A stretch of DNA of 55,923 bases from Candidatus Polarisedimenticolaceae bacterium (GTDB lineage: Bacteria; Pseudomonadota; Gammaproteobacteria; Chromatiales; Chromatiaceae). Every line of letters starts with the position of its first letter. Position 1 is the stretch's first letter. Shown here in pieces: positions 7,965-17,121 of this stretch. The notes below the pieces were generated by a model, which saw only the letters and a list, made by a program, of their open reading frames with translations, did no database searches and had not been told where the DNA came from. Where the stretch lies: positions 1 through 55,923 of the forward strand of contig JAKISI010000014.1 in the NCBI GenBank assembly GCA_021648685.1. Direction: 5' to 3'. The position numbers and the translations under genes were made by a program.

Positions 7965-9207
7965 CAATGATCACCGGGATCAGGCGATACCCTTCACTGC
8001 GGCTGTGCCAGGAGGCAAAAAGCTGCTCCCCACGGGCGATCAGCAGGGGGTAGTCCGAACCCTCCGTAGTCTCTGCCAGGGTGCGTGATGCACTCCAGCT
8101 ATTGCCATTGTCGTGGGAGATTCTCATCTGCAATTCGGTGGCTATGCCGTTGAATGACTTCCAGAGTGCAACGAGCTGGCCAGCAACTGCGGCTACCTGG
8201 GGGCGAGAGGCGGTACTGGAGGCATCAATGGCCTGTTCAGCTTCAAGGGTGTTGGTCAGCAGATTAAAACGGCCATAGACGATACCTCTGTTTTTCTCAC
8301 CTTGTGTAAACCAGATCATGTGTGCCTTACCATGATCACCCAATGCCAGATCCGGCCCGTGGTGAGGGCAGCCTTCAACCATCCAGTTGTCATCGGTTGC
8401 ACGGATGGGCTGGCCACTGATCGGTGGGGTATCCACCCCCAGTCGGGTGATGGCGTGATCTCGGATGTTGACGGGGTAGATATGACGCCAGAGTGTCACG
8501 ATCTGGTCATCGTGATCGACTGCCATGGCGATGCGGCAGCATTCACAGCTGTGGTCTGCCACCCTGCGATTGGGGGTAAAGGTTCTGCCCTGATCCTCTG
8601 AGATTGCATAGTAGATGGCAGCGCCGGCATAGACCTTGTCAGACTCTCTGGCCTTGACTAGATCACGCTTATCGACCCAGGCGATATAGATGCGCCCCTG
8701 GCTGTCGACCGCCATGCTGTCGAAGCGGTGGCTAATGGGCGCAAGGTCGTCATTGACGGTTTGTGGCTCACTGAAGCTCCTGCCGCCATCAAGGGAGCGG
8801 GCGAAGCGGATATGCCCGGCAAAGCGAGCCACACCCTTTTGGCTCCAGGAGATGTAGAGCTCATCCTGGGGGCCGAGCAGCAGTTTGGGTCGGTTTTCAC
8901 CGTCATGATAGATCGCTTCAGGCACCCGGTTGACCACTACAGGTGGCGCAAAGTGCTGCCCCAGATCACTGGAGTGGGTCACATAGAGGTGATGATTCTG
9001 CACAAACACAACCCACAGTCTGCCATCCTTACTGAAGGCCGGTGTTGGGGTCAGGCCGCAGTCGGGAGATGGCAGAGCCGATGCCTTCTGGCACGGCTCA
9101 AGCAGGCTGTGGGTAGCACGTTTCTGTTTGGCAGCCTGAACAGACGACAGAGCCAGCAGCAGTGCCAGCCCTGTCAGCCATTTGGCAGTAACCCCTTTAG
9201 AAATCAA
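7954..9207 (-). CDS. Exported BNR/sialidase-fold beta-propeller with Cys/His motifs
   Basis: About 417 residues from a TTG at 9207, which has GGAAGG upstream and overlaps the receptor stop by only 11 bp; longer starts up to 9288 would overlap it by 92 bp. The N-terminus is a signal sequence (KWLTGLALLLALSSVQA). The rest shows repeated sialidase-type Asp-box strands (SDLGQHF, SLDGGRSF, SEDQGRTF, SHDNGNSW), so a six-bladed propeller is likely. It lacks a clear sialidase Arg triad, so enzymatic sialidase activity is doubtful. Two conserved-looking motifs, HSCECCRIAMAVD and VEGCPHHGPDLAL, cluster Cys and His and could bind a metal. Its place between the receptor and thioredoxin genes suggests a periplasmic or surface role in uptake of the receptor's substrate. 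Confidence 0.75.
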   Translation of the reverse strand: MISKGVTAKWLTGLALLLALSSVQAAKQKRATHSLLEPCQKASALPSPDCGLTPTPAFSKDGRLWVVFVQNHHLYVTHSSDLGQHFAPPVVVNRVPEAIYHDGENRPKLLLGPQDELYISWSQKGVARFAGHIRFARSLDGGRSFSEPQTVNDDLAPISHRFDSMAVDSQGRIYIAWVDKRDLVKARESDKVYAGAAIYYAISEDQGRTFTPNRRVADHSCECCRIAMAVDHDDQIVTLWRHIYPVNIRDHAITRLGVDTPPISGQPIRATDDNWMVEGCPHHGPDLALGDHGKAHMIWFTQGEKNRGIVYGRFNLLTNTLEAEQAIDASSTASRPQVAAVAGQLVALWKSFNGIATELQMRISHDNGNSWSASRTLAETTEGSDYPLLIARGEQLFASWHSRSEGYRLIPVIIDVP

Positions 9208-11467
9208 TGCTGCCTTCCATATAGAAGGAGCGTTGCGCCCAAGGGTGGTAGACAAAGGCCTTTTCATCAGTGACATTATCGACGCCAAAGCCGATGCGGC
9301 TCTCTTTGGTGGGGCGAAAGTTGACCTTCAGGTCAACGAAAGTGTAGCTGTCCTGCGCGCCAAAGACCTGCTCTTCGTCATCGGTATTATCCAGTCGACC
9401 ATAGCTGTTGCTGGCATAGCGGACGCCAACGGAGCTGTCCCACATGGCATTGATGTGGTAGCTCAGCAGCAGGTTGCTGCGCCAGTCTGGCATGCGTGGC
9501 ATGTTGTTGCCCTCCATGCTGGGGTCGGCATCATGCTGGGTCACTTCACTGTCGGTATAGGCGACATTGAAGCGGACATCCAGATTGGTGTTGAATACCC
9601 GGCTCTGCTGCAACATGAACTCCAGGCCGGTGGTGGTGACCTCATCAATCGGCAGGAAGGAGGAGACGGTGGTGCTGTCCGGCAGGGTGATGCGCTGGCT
9701 GAAGATAACATCATCGATCACCTCATGGTAGAGGTTAACACGCAGGAAACCACCAGGGATCTTGCGCTCTGCCATCAGGTTGTGGTGAATACCGATCTCT
9801 GGCTCCAGGTCGGCATCGGCGATGCTGGTGCTGTTGGTCGCCTCTTCATTCTTGTAGAGCTCCTCTACAATGGGAAAGCGGTAGGCCTTGGCCACGGAGT
9901 AGCGGTATTTCCACAGCCCCTGCGGGGTGAGGCCGAGGGAGAATTTGGGTGAGAAGCCACGTTCGGTGCGATCTTTGTAGTTCTCCATGTCGCCACCCCA
10001 TTTGTAGTAAAAACCATCCTCCATCTTCCAGCGCTCATAGCGGGCACCCAGGGCAACATCCCATGCCGGGGCAAAGTTCCAGCCCCACTGGCCAAAGATG
10101 GCATGGGTGAAGGTTTCACCACCAGTGGATTGCCTGCGCGAGGTTTTTTCACCGGTTGTGTAGTCGCTGGAGTTGTAGCTGTGGATCTCCAGGCTGTAGT
10201 GGTCGTAGTGGTAGCCAGCGACAAAGTTCATATCACTGCGCCCCAGAAAACGCTCGGTATGCGCCTTGAGGTCGAGGGTCTCCCAGCCGGTATCGTCATA
10301 TTCGGTTATGCGCCCAGAGCGGTCGTAGGTGGGGTCGGCAGGGTTTTCATCCGATTGGCGCCTTTCATCCTCCATCACATCGAAGTAACTGAAATTGCCC
10401 TTCATTGTCCAGCTGCTGGTGCCGATCGGCCCTTCCAACCCAAGCCCAACCAGTACGGTGTCGCGATCCTGCTCACTGACAGAGAAGTGGCTGCGCCTGA
10501 CGGTGACAGCCCTGCCATTGAAGGCGGCCTCACCACTCCAGAAGGGGTTGCCAGCAGCATCGACGAGGTAGTTGCTGGGATCGGTATCTCTATCCCGCTC
10601 TTCATAGGCCAATGTAAAGCGTGCCAGCCAGTCGCCAAACTCGTAGCCGAGCTTGAGCTTGGTCAGGTTGGTGACGACATCCTCACTGCCCGAGTCGGCG
10701 TAATTAATGATGTCGCCCCCGGTTGAGGTCTGCCCGGTATAGGCCCCTGTGACTGCTGTCTCACCACCGGCAAGGGTCTTGCTGGTGTTGTAGCGGATAC
10801 TCTGGGGTTGGCTCTCGTTCTCCAGGCGGCTGTGGAAGAGGTAGAGGCTCAGGTCGCCATATTTATCGCCATAGGAGAAGAACTGGCGGTTTCCCTCAAA
10901 GGTTTCATCGGTGCCCAGGTGGTCGTAATCCTGTGCAAAATAGCTGGCTTCGGCGTGGAACTCACGCTCCTGTGGCAGTTTGGTCTCGATGTTGATGACA
11001 CCACCCATGGCGTTGCCGCTGTACTCGGCGGAAAAGGGGCCGTAGACCACCTCGACGGCGCGGGTCTCATCCGGTGCCACCAGTGACCAGCGGGGCGCTC
11101 CGCTGAAGCGGGTCTGTAGCAGATAGTGCAGCGGCAGGCCATCAGCATAGACCATGGTGCGGGTGGTCTGAAACATGTTTGAACCACGCATGCCGACAAC
11201 GCCGTTGGAATCGCCAATATAGCGGCGTCGCACAACCATCCCTGGCTCGTACTTTATAAAGTCTTCCACGGTGGTGACGCTGATGCTTTCAGCCTCGATA
11301 TCGGTGATCCGTGTGGTGGGGCTGGTGTAGTGGGTGGTTGGGGCCTGTGCCCCCTCCCCTTCGACCACCAGCTCATCCAGCCTGGATACCTCCTCAGCAG
11401 AGACGGCGAAACCGGGAGAGAGTGCAAAAGAGAGCGCGAGCGCCAGGGATGTCTTTTTGTATGTCAT
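9197..11467 (-). CDS. TonB-dependent outer-membrane receptor
   Basis: A 756-residue receptor. It has a signal peptide (LALALSFALSPGFAVSA), a TonB-box-like stretch near RLDELVVEG, a plug domain (about 45-170) and a 22-strand barrel ending in Phe (FYMEGSIDF), as the assembly machinery requires. Plug landmarks are VVGMRGSNMFQTTRTMVYADG and VEVVYGPFSAEYSGNAMGGVINI. It is the first gene of the operon that also encodes its TonB-ExbB-ExbD motor, so it is probably the dedicated client. The substrate cannot be read from the sequence; metal chelates are a guess based on the neighbouring Cys/His-rich propeller. No Fur, Zur or cobalamin signal was recognised in the 160-bp upstream region. Confidence 0.93.
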   Translation of the reverse strand: MTYKKTSLALALSFALSPGFAVSAEEVSRLDELVVEGEGAQAPTTHYTSPTTRITDIEAESISVTTVEDFIKYEPGMVVRRRYIGDSNGVVGMRGSNMFQTTRTMVYADGLPLHYLLQTRFSGAPRWSLVAPDETRAVEVVYGPFSAEYSGNAMGGVINIETKLPQEREFHAEASYFAQDYDHLGTDETFEGNRQFFSYGDKYGDLSLYLFHSRLENESQPQSIRYNTSKTLAGGETAVTGAYTGQTSTGGDIINYADSGSEDVVTNLTKLKLGYEFGDWLARFTLAYEERDRDTDPSNYLVDAAGNPFWSGEAAFNGRAVTVRRSHFSVSEQDRDTVLVGLGLEGPIGTSSWTMKGNFSYFDVMEDERRQSDENPADPTYDRSGRITEYDDTGWETLDLKAHTERFLGRSDMNFVAGYHYDHYSLEIHSYNSSDYTTGEKTSRRQSTGGETFTHAIFGQWGWNFAPAWDVALGARYERWKMEDGFYYKWGGDMENYKDRTERGFSPKFSLGLTPQGLWKYRYSVAKAYRFPIVEELYKNEEATNSTSIADADLEPEIGIHHNLMAERKIPGGFLRVNLYHEVIDDVIFSQRITLPDSTTVSSFLPIDEVTTTGLEFMLQQSRVFNTNLDVRFNVAYTDSEVTQHDADPSMEGNNMPRMPDWRSNLLLSYHINAMWDSSVGVRYASNSYGRLDNTDDEEQVFGAQDSYTFVDLKVNFRPTKESRIGFGVDNVTDEKAFVYHPWAQRSFYMEGSIDF

Positions 11468-11628
11468 GAACTTCTTGCCTTGAGTGGTTTATATCTCGTT
11501 TGATGGCCTGGCCACCGGATCGGGAGATGATGCTAGAGCAAGAGGTAAAGAGCGGGAATGTGGCAAAAGGTCGCATGGCGTTTTGCCGCAGTTGTGGAGG
11601 AGATTAACGTGCAGTTGCTTTTCCGTTT

Positions 11629-12477
11629 TTAATCCTGTTTTCGAACCCTTAAAAAACTGGCAAACCTTGGGATGCCATTGCGGGTTTTACCAAAATATTT
11701 GTAGGTTATTAATGAACCTACAGGGGGTGGGTTTTTGCGTTCGGCATTGCTGAAACCTGTGCCAATTTTAAACTGTTTGTCATCCTCTGTTCTAACCCGC
11801 AAAGCACCCAGCATGCCGACGAATTTCCCTTTGCCAGGGATATGTGCAAGAACACGGGCTTCTGCATCCTGATACTGCTTTACCTTCAGCAGGTCATCTG
11901 TGCTGCCTGCATGGTAGAGCGCATCACCATGATGCAGCATCAGGCCTTCTCCACCGGCTGCGGTGATCTGATTTAGTTTTTCCATGAGTGTTGCATGGTC
12001 TTTTATACGGTATTGCTGGACTAGCTGGATATAGGGGTTGTTCAGGTTGCTGAATAACCCTTTCAGCAGGGTGATGCGTTTAGAAAAAATGGCACTGGAG
12101 CCTGGAAGATCAAATACCATATATTTGATTTGGCTCCATTGCTCTTTATTTGAGTTTTTTGTTCTTACGATACCCATCAGCTGCTCAAAGGTTGATCGTG
12201 CTATCCATAGCTCCCCATCCAGTGGATGATCTGGAAAGCCTGCTGTAAACCAGGCTGGTGCCGGATAGTTATTGCCACGGCGTGATTGCAACTGATGCCC
12301 ATCCCAGTAGGCTCTAACGCCATCCAGCTTTTCGCTGGCCCAGTATTGGCTAATATCAACCCCCTTCTTATAGATGGAGGCACGCATAAGTTCGGGGGTG
12401 GAGGCGTGGATATTGGGGGGGAAAACATAGAGCATGAACAGGTGCAGCAGCAAAATAGTCCCGTGATATTTATTCAT
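11629..12477 (-). CDS. Exported ATP-dependent DNA ligase (LigE type)
   Basis: A 282-residue small ATP-dependent ligase. An N-terminal signal sequence (about 6-25, hydrophobic, ending NIHAS) would send it to the periplasm. Motif I is EKLDGVRAYW with the nucleotidyl-accepting Lys at 50. Further motifs are LDGELWI (III), GGEGLMLH (IV) and LLKVKQYQD (V), followed by a short OB domain. This matches periplasmic LigE enzymes of Neisseria, Haemophilus and Pseudomonas relatives, which seal nicks in extracellular or incoming DNA and have been linked to competence and biofilm. It lies 44 bases behind nadB on the same strand and may be co-transcribed. Confidence 0.9.
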   Translation of the reverse strand: MNKYHGTILLLHLFMLYVFPPNIHASTPELMRASIYKKGVDISQYWASEKLDGVRAYWDGHQLQSRRGNNYPAPAWFTAGFPDHPLDGELWIARSTFEQLMGIVRTKNSNKEQWSQIKYMVFDLPGSSAIFSKRITLLKGLFSNLNNPYIQLVQQYRIKDHATLMEKLNQITAAGGEGLMLHHGDALYHAGSTDDLLKVKQYQDAEARVLAHIPGKGKFVGMLGALRVRTEDDKQFKIGTGFSNAERKNPPPVGSLITYKYFGKTRNGIPRFASFLRVRKQD

Positions 12478-12521
12478 GTTTTGCTGTTGACTTTTTATGC
12501 GTCCATGTTGCAGCAGGGTGG

Positions 12522-14147
12522 TCAGTCTGAAGACCCTGGTGAATAGTTATCTGGAATCAATATGGTGGGTTTCTTCTGTGTTTTATCATCCGTTTGAGGG
12601 AAGTCGATGGTGTAGTGCAGCCCGCGGCTCTCCCGGCGGCGTTGTGCAGAGCGGATGATGAGGTCGGCCACATCGACCAGGTTCCGCAGCTCCAGCAGAT
12701 CGTTGGTGACCCGGAAGTTGCCGTAGTACCAGCGGATTTCATGGCGCAGCAGGTTCAATCGGCGTTTGGCCCGCTCCAGCCGTTTATTGCTGCGGACAAT
12801 GCCGACATAGTCCCACATGAAGTGTCGCAGCTCTTCCCAGTTGTGAGAGACCACAACCTCTTCGTCGGAGTCGGTGACCCGGCTCTCGTCCCATTTGTCC
12901 GCGGCAGGCGCTGCCGGGATCTTGCTCAGTTCACGCTGAATATCCTGGCAGGCCAGCTCACCGAAGACCAGGCACTCCAGCAGCGAGTTGCTGGCCATGC
13001 GATTGGCACCGTGCAGGCCGGTGTAGGCGGTTTCGCCGATGGCGTAGAGACCCTTGATATCAGTCTGTGCCCGCTGGTCTGTAATCACACCGCCGCAGGT
13101 GTAGTGGGCGGCGGGCACAACCGGGATCGGCTCGCAGGTGATGTCGATGTCAAACTTAAGACAGTGTGAATGGACGGCAGGGAAGTGCTCTTTGATAAAG
13201 TCGGCCGATTTATGGGTGATATCGAGGTAGACACACTCAATGCCGAGCCGCTTCATCTCATGATCAATGGCGCGGGCAACGATGTCGCGCGGTGCCAGCT
13301 CTGCGCGGCTGTCAAAGTCGGGCATGAAGCGGCTGCCATCAGGGCGCTTGAGGTAGGCTCCTTCGCCACGCAACGCCTCGGTAATCAGGAAGGATTTGGC
13401 CTTCGGATGGTAGAGACAGGTGGGGTGAAACTGGATGAACTCCATGTTGGCGATCCGGCAGCCGGCCCGCCAGGCCATGGCAATGCCGTCACCAGTGGAG
13501 AGATCCGGGTTGCTGGTGTAGAGATAGACCTTGCTGGCCCCGCCTGTGGCAAGCACCACGATACGGGCGTTGAAGGTGTTAACGAGCTCTGTTTCAAGAT
13601 CCAGTATGTAGGCACCTGTGCAGCGGTTGGGTGAACGCCCCTGCTTGCTGCTGGTGATGAGGTCAACGGCGATATGGTGTTCGAACAGGGAGATATTCTC
13701 ACGGCTGCGCGCCTGTGCCTCCAGCGTGGTCTCAACGGAGTAGCCTGTAGAGTCGGCTGCGTGGATAACCCGGCGGTGCGAGTGCCCCCCTTCGCGTGTC
13801 AGGTGAAAGCCAGAACTGGAGGCCGCCTCATCTTCACGGGTGAACTGAACCCCCTCTTGCAACAGCCAGTGGATGTTCTGCGGGCCATTCTCTACCACCA
13901 GACGCACGGTTGCTTCATCACAGAGCCCGGCTCCAGCGGCCAGCGTGTCCGCCACATGGGCTTCGGTGCTGTCCTGTTTATCCAGCACAGCAGAGATGCC
14001 ACCCTGCGCATAGAGGGTGTTGCCTTCGCGCAGGCTGCGCTTGGCGATAACGGCAATGCGGATCTCTGAGGGCAGGCGCAGAGCCAGGCTCAACCCGGCT
14101 GCGCCACTGCCTATAATCAGAACATCATGCAGATAATTGTTTCCCAT
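12522..14147 (-). CDS. nadB: L-aspartate oxidase
   Basis: A 541-residue flavoprotein that oxidises L-aspartate to iminoaspartate, the first step of de novo NAD synthesis. It has an N-terminal FAD-binding GSGAAG (13-18) and the active-site region [12 protein letters not shown]. The second FAD motif is [27 protein letters not shown], split here for reference as GLYAIGE and GANRMASNS. Its helical C-terminal domain ends at about 530. The length is typical. It is divergent from rpoE with 195 bp between them, an arrangement common in gammaproteobacteria. Confidence 0.97.
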   Translation of the reverse strand: MGNNYLHDVLIIGSGAAGLSLALRLPSEIRIAVIAKRSLREGNTLYAQGGISAVLDKQDSTEAHVADTLAAGAGLCDEATVRLVVENGPQNIHWLLQEGVQFTREDEAASSSGFHLTREGGHSHRRVIHAADSTGYSVETTLEAQARSRENISLFEHHIAVDLITSSKQGRSPNRCTGAYILDLETELVNTFNARIVVLATGGASKVYLYTSNPDLSTGDGIAMAWRAGCRIANMEFIQFHPTCLYHPKAKSFLITEALRGEGAYLKRPDGSRFMPDFDSRAELAPRDIVARAIDHEMKRLGIECVYLDITHKSADFIKEHFPAVHSHCLKFDIDITCEPIPVVPAAHYTCGGVITDQRAQTDIKGLYAIGETAYTGLHGANRMASNSLLECLVFGELACQDIQRELSKIPAAPAADKWDESRVTDSDEEVVVSHNWEELRHFMWDYVGIVRSNKRLERAKRRLNLLRHEIRWYYGNFRVTNDLLELRNLVDVADLIIRSAQRRRESRGLHYTIDFPQTDDKTQKKPTILIPDNYSPGSSD

Positions 14148-14266
14148 AAGTGTGGCAGCTGTTTACCGGGTGGTGGATTAAAGCCATAATCCGCTAAATG
14201 AAAATCATTGGGTCAAGCATTCATCCTAACGCAATTATTACCTGGAATAAATATTGTCACTGCTGC

Positions 14267-14293
14267 GAACTAAACCGACTAAAAAAGGTCAAC
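14267..14293 (+). promoter_or_regulatory. Candidate sigma-E promoter of the rpoE operon
   Basis: GAACTA (14267-14272) and TCAAC (14289-14293) are separated by 16 bases, close to the sigma-E GGAACTT-N16-TCTGA pattern. The element lies 50 bases before the rpoE ATG, where autoregulation by sigma-E is known in related bacteria. The -10 match is weak. Confidence 0.4.
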
Positions 14294-14342
14294 TCTTCTA
14301 TACCGAAAAAATGGCTTGCTGCTCTCCCGGGAGGTATCGTGG

Positions 14343-14924
14343 ATGAGTGAGCGCGAAGTCGATCAGGAGCTGATTCTTCGGGTACAGCGGGGCGATAAAC
14401 GGGCCTTTGATCTGCTGGTGCTGAAATATCAGCAGAAGGTTATCAACCTTATCTCCCGCTATGTTCGTGACAGCAGCGAGGCGCAGGATGTTGCGCAGGA
14501 GGCCTTTATCAAGGCCTACCGCGCACTGCCGAGGTTTCGTGGCGACAGTGCCTTTTATACCTGGCTGTACCGGATTGCGATCAATACCGCAAAGAATCAT
14601 ATCGTATCGCAGAGCCGCAGGCCGCCCAGCAGCGGTGTCGAAACGGAAGTGGCCGAGCAGATGGACGCAGGGGTGCGTCTGCAGGAGCATGCAACGCCAG
14701 AGAACTTCCTGCTGGAAGAGGAGATTGCGCAGACAGTACGCCAGGCCATTGATGACCTTCCGGATGATCTGCGTACGGCAATCACCTTGCGGGAGCTGGA
14801 GGGCTTCAGCTATGAAGAGATTGCAAACACCATGTCATGTCCGGTGGGTACTGTAAGATCCAGGATATTCCGGGCACGAGAGGCGATTGATGCCAAGTTA
14901 AAACCTTTGCTTGAATCCAGTTAA
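14343..14924 (+). CDS. rpoE: RNA polymerase sigma-E factor
   Basis: A 193-residue ECF sigma factor controlling the envelope stress response. Sigma region 2 is at about 10-80 (DVAQEAFIKAYRALPRFRG, FYTWLYRIAINTAKN) and region 4 at about 130-190 (LRELEGFSYEEIANTMSCPVGTVRSR, split as LRELEGFSYEEIA and PVGTVRSRIFRARE). The ATG at 14343 is preferred to an upstream start because GGGAGG lies 8-9 bases before it and the protein then begins MSEREVDQEL as in homologues. It heads the rseA-rseB-rseC-degP operon. Confidence 0.97.
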   Translation: MSEREVDQELILRVQRGDKRAFDLLVLKYQQKVINLISRYVRDSSEAQDVAQEAFIKAYRALPRFRGDSAFYTWLYRIAINTAKNHIVSQSRRPPSSGVETEVAEQMDAGVRLQEHATPENFLLEEEIAQTVRQAIDDLPDDLRTAITLRELEGFSYEEIANTMSCPVGTVRSRIFRAREAIDAKLKPLLESS

Positions 14925-14939
14925 ATATCGAGTTAAACG

Positions 14940-15623
14940 ATGACTGAAAATATTCGTGAACAGATTTCCGCCCTGTTGGATGATGAACTGCCCCAACAGG
15001 ATATGAACCTGACAGTGGAGCGGCTGAGTGAGCAAAAGCAGCTGCGCGAGACGTGGGATCGCTACCATCTGATCAGCGATGTGATCCGTGGCGATGCAGA
15101 AGGGCGAGCCTCTCCCAGTCTGGCAGACCGGGTACGGGCGCAGCTGGAGAGTGAGCCGGCCATCCTGGCCGCGCCAAAGCCAGTCAACACCACTCCGAGA
15201 TGGGTGCGCCCCTTTGCGGGTACGGCACTTGCGGCCTCTGTCGCTATTCTTGCGGTTATGGCAGCGCCACAGCTGTTGAATCCTGAAACAAAGAGTTCTC
15301 CTGGTGTTGCTGCCGTCGTAAAGATGTCACCCCAGCCAAACTATGTCCAGCTGGCTCCAGCGCCCTCTGCTCAAGGCTACCAGCTGGTGGGCGGCACTCC
15401 ATACGGTAACGCCCAGTACCGGGTAATGCCGGTGGTGGTTGCCCGCCCAGCAGTGGGCTGGTCTACCCAGTACCCAGGTACTCGCTGGAGGAATCTGGCC
15501 AAGCCTGCTACCGAGAGCAAACTCAACAAATATCTTGTAGACCACAGCCAATATGCCACTCGAGGGCCGGTGCGTGGCGTTGTGCCCTATGCCACTTTTG
15601 TGGGATATGACGCAAGGCAGTAG
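14940..15623 (+). CDS. rseA: Anti-sigma-E factor RseA (MucA)
   Basis: A 227-residue inner-membrane anti-sigma factor. The cytoplasmic RseA N-domain (about 1-80) has ISALLDDELPQQDM and ETWDRYHLISDVIRGD, which contact sigma-E. A transmembrane helix lies at about 98-115 (FAGTALAASVAILAVMAAP) and a periplasmic tail follows. The tail is cut by DegS/RseP-type proteases on envelope stress. It starts 15 bases after rpoE, so the ratio of sigma to anti-sigma is set by one transcript. Confidence 0.93.
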   Translation: MTENIREQISALLDDELPQQDMNLTVERLSEQKQLRETWDRYHLISDVIRGDAEGRASPSLADRVRAQLESEPAILAAPKPVNTTPRWVRPFAGTALAASVAILAVMAAPQLLNPETKSSPGVAAVVKMSPQPNYVQLAPAPSAQGYQLVGGTPYGNAQYRVMPVVVARPAVGWSTQYPGTRWRNLAKPATESKLNKYLVDHSQYATRGPVRGVVPYATFVGYDARQ

Positions 15624-15627
15624 CGTT

Positions 15628-16614
15628 ATGCTCCAGAGCTGTCGAGCGTGGTTCGGTTGCTTGCTGCTTGCTGCGGCTCAGGCCTCCATGGCCGGAGAGG
15701 GTGAAAAAAGCGTGGAGGCCTGGCTGGAGCAGATGGTGCACTCAGTGCGCACACTGTCGTACGAAGGCACTTTCGTCTATCTCCACAACACGCAGCTGGA
15801 GACCATGCAGATCACCCACACTGCAAATGATAATCAGGAACAGGAGCGCATCTTCTCTCTGAACGGTGCAGCACGGGAGGTGATCCGCACCCCTGACTCC
15901 ATCATCTGTATTTTACCCGATGCAAAGACGGTATCCGTCATGAAGCCTGAGGTGGGAGATCGTGATTTCCCTGCCGTCCTGCCGATGAACCTTAACCGCC
16001 TCTCAAACTATTATGAGTTTCGCATGTTGGGTGACGCCCGGATCGCTGATCGGGAGGCGGTCGTTATTGGCGTAATTCCCCTTGATGCTTATCGTTACGG
16101 CTATCGCCTGTTTCTCGATGCCGATCATGCCCTGCCTTTAAAGACAGACGCCATCAATGAAGAGGGCGAGGTGGTGTCGCAGATCATGTTTACCTCACTG
16201 CGGGTCGATCCATCCATCCCAAGCATATCCTCTGCCATGGAGGATAAAAGTGACTACTCGTGGGTTCACTCAAAACCGGCGCAGAACATCCCCATTACAC
16301 TACCTTCCAACTGGCAATTCAGAGCGCTACCGGATGGGTTTCAGCTACAGGCCAGGACAAAGCAGGCTCTCTCATCCGGCACTCAGGAGGTGGAGCACTT
16401 TGTCTTTTCAGATGGGCTGGCCACCTTCTCCGTCTATATCGAAAAGGCAGGCGTCGGCGATGGCCTGCATGAGGCATCAAGAATGGGAGCGATCAATGCG
16501 TATGGCACTGAGGTTGCGGGGCATCAGATAACGGCTGTGGGTGAAGTGCCTGCACAAACGGTTCGTACAGCCGCAAATGCTGCAAAATATTCTATGGTAA
16601 CGGCATTACAGTGA
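15628..16614 (+). CDS. rseB: Sigma-E regulatory protein RseB (MucB)
   Basis: About 328 residues. The start at 15628 gives a good signal sequence (WFGCLLLAAAQASMAG); in-frame starts at 15607 and further upstream overlap rseA more. The periplasmic body has the MucB/RseB N-domain (AWLEQMVHSVRTLSYEGTF, split as AWLEQMVHS and SYEGTFVYLH) and the C-domain ending near KYSMVTALQ. RseB binds the periplasmic part of RseA and protects it from proteolysis until it senses lipoprotein or LPS intermediates. It overlaps rseC by GTGA. Confidence 0.93.
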   Translation: MLQSCRAWFGCLLLAAAQASMAGEGEKSVEAWLEQMVHSVRTLSYEGTFVYLHNTQLETMQITHTANDNQEQERIFSLNGAAREVIRTPDSIICILPDAKTVSVMKPEVGDRDFPAVLPMNLNRLSNYYEFRMLGDARIADREAVVIGVIPLDAYRYGYRLFLDADHALPLKTDAINEEGEVVSQIMFTSLRVDPSIPSISSAMEDKSDYSWVHSKPAQNIPITLPSNWQFRALPDGFQLQARTKQALSSGTQEVEHFVFSDGLATFSVYIEKAGVGDGLHEASRMGAINAYGTEVAGHQITAVGEVPAQTVRTAANAAKYSMVTALQ

Positions 16615-17090
16615 TTGAAGAAACAGCTACCATTCTCGAATGTGAAGGTGAATACGCGCAGATCAAAACAGAAAGATCCTCGGCCTGTGGCTCCTGTTCA
16701 TCAAGGTCAGCCTGTGAAACAGCCTCATTGAAAGAGGAGGCAGATCAGGCTCCGGATGTGGCGTTACTGGCATTGAACCCCATCAATGCCCAGCCCGGTG
16801 AGCGCGTTGTAATTGGCTTCGAGGAGGGTGCTTTGACCAAGGTATCCATGGCTTTTTATGCGGTGCCTCTGGTGAGCTTTATCCTGTTTGCGCTGTTGGG
16901 GCAGTGGCTCTTTTCATCAGAAGGTATGGCTGCGCTTGGCGCTGTTTTTGGCTTGGCAATAGGGCTGTTGTGGCTGCGTTACTTTTCAACCAAAACAAGT
17001 GGGGATGAACATTATCAGGCGGTTGTACTGCGCCGGATTGATAAGGCCGAGGCCCCCGAATGCACTATCGATACAGGTATTTTATCATAG
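16611..17090 (+). CDS. rseC: SoxR-reducing / RseC family protein
   Basis: A 159-residue inner-membrane protein. An N-terminal cytoplasmic part contains the Cys cluster CGSCSSRSAC (about 22-31). Two transmembrane helices follow at about 80-100 and 105-125 (FYAVPLVSFILFALLGQWLF). RseC/RsxE-linked proteins influence sigma-E activity and take part in reducing SoxR. The GTG start overlaps the rseB stop codon, so translation is coupled. Confidence 0.92.
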   Translation: MIEETATILECEGEYAQIKTERSSACGSCSSRSACETASLKEEADQAPDVALLALNPINAQPGERVVIGFEEGALTKVSMAFYAVPLVSFILFALLGQWLFSSEGMAALGAVFGLAIGLLWLRYFSTKTSGDEHYQAVVLRRIDKAEAPECTIDTGILS

Positions 17091-17121
17091 GCCTGCAAAG
17101 GCCAAAATCAGGAGTTGGTAT

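Noticed and set aside
7954-9207. A true sialidase
   Set aside because: Asp boxes are present, but the expected Arg triad, Tyr/Glu pair and FRIP-type motif are not evident, and the operon context is metal or nutrient uptake.
9182-9952. A 256-codon plus-strand open frame opposite the TonB receptor
   Set aside because: It is a shadow of the receptor gene; the composition is repetitive Val/Ala/Gly without a family match.
11468-11628. Cobalamin riboswitch or Fur box upstream of the TonB receptor
   Set aside because: The region was read for a B12-box-like motif and for a GATAATGATAATC-like palindrome; neither is present in recognisable form.
12594-13634. Two long plus-strand open frames opposite nadB
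   Set aside because: They are antisense to a full-length, well-conserved L-aspartate oxidase. They arise from its GC-rich third codon positions and have no ribosome sites or recognisable domains.
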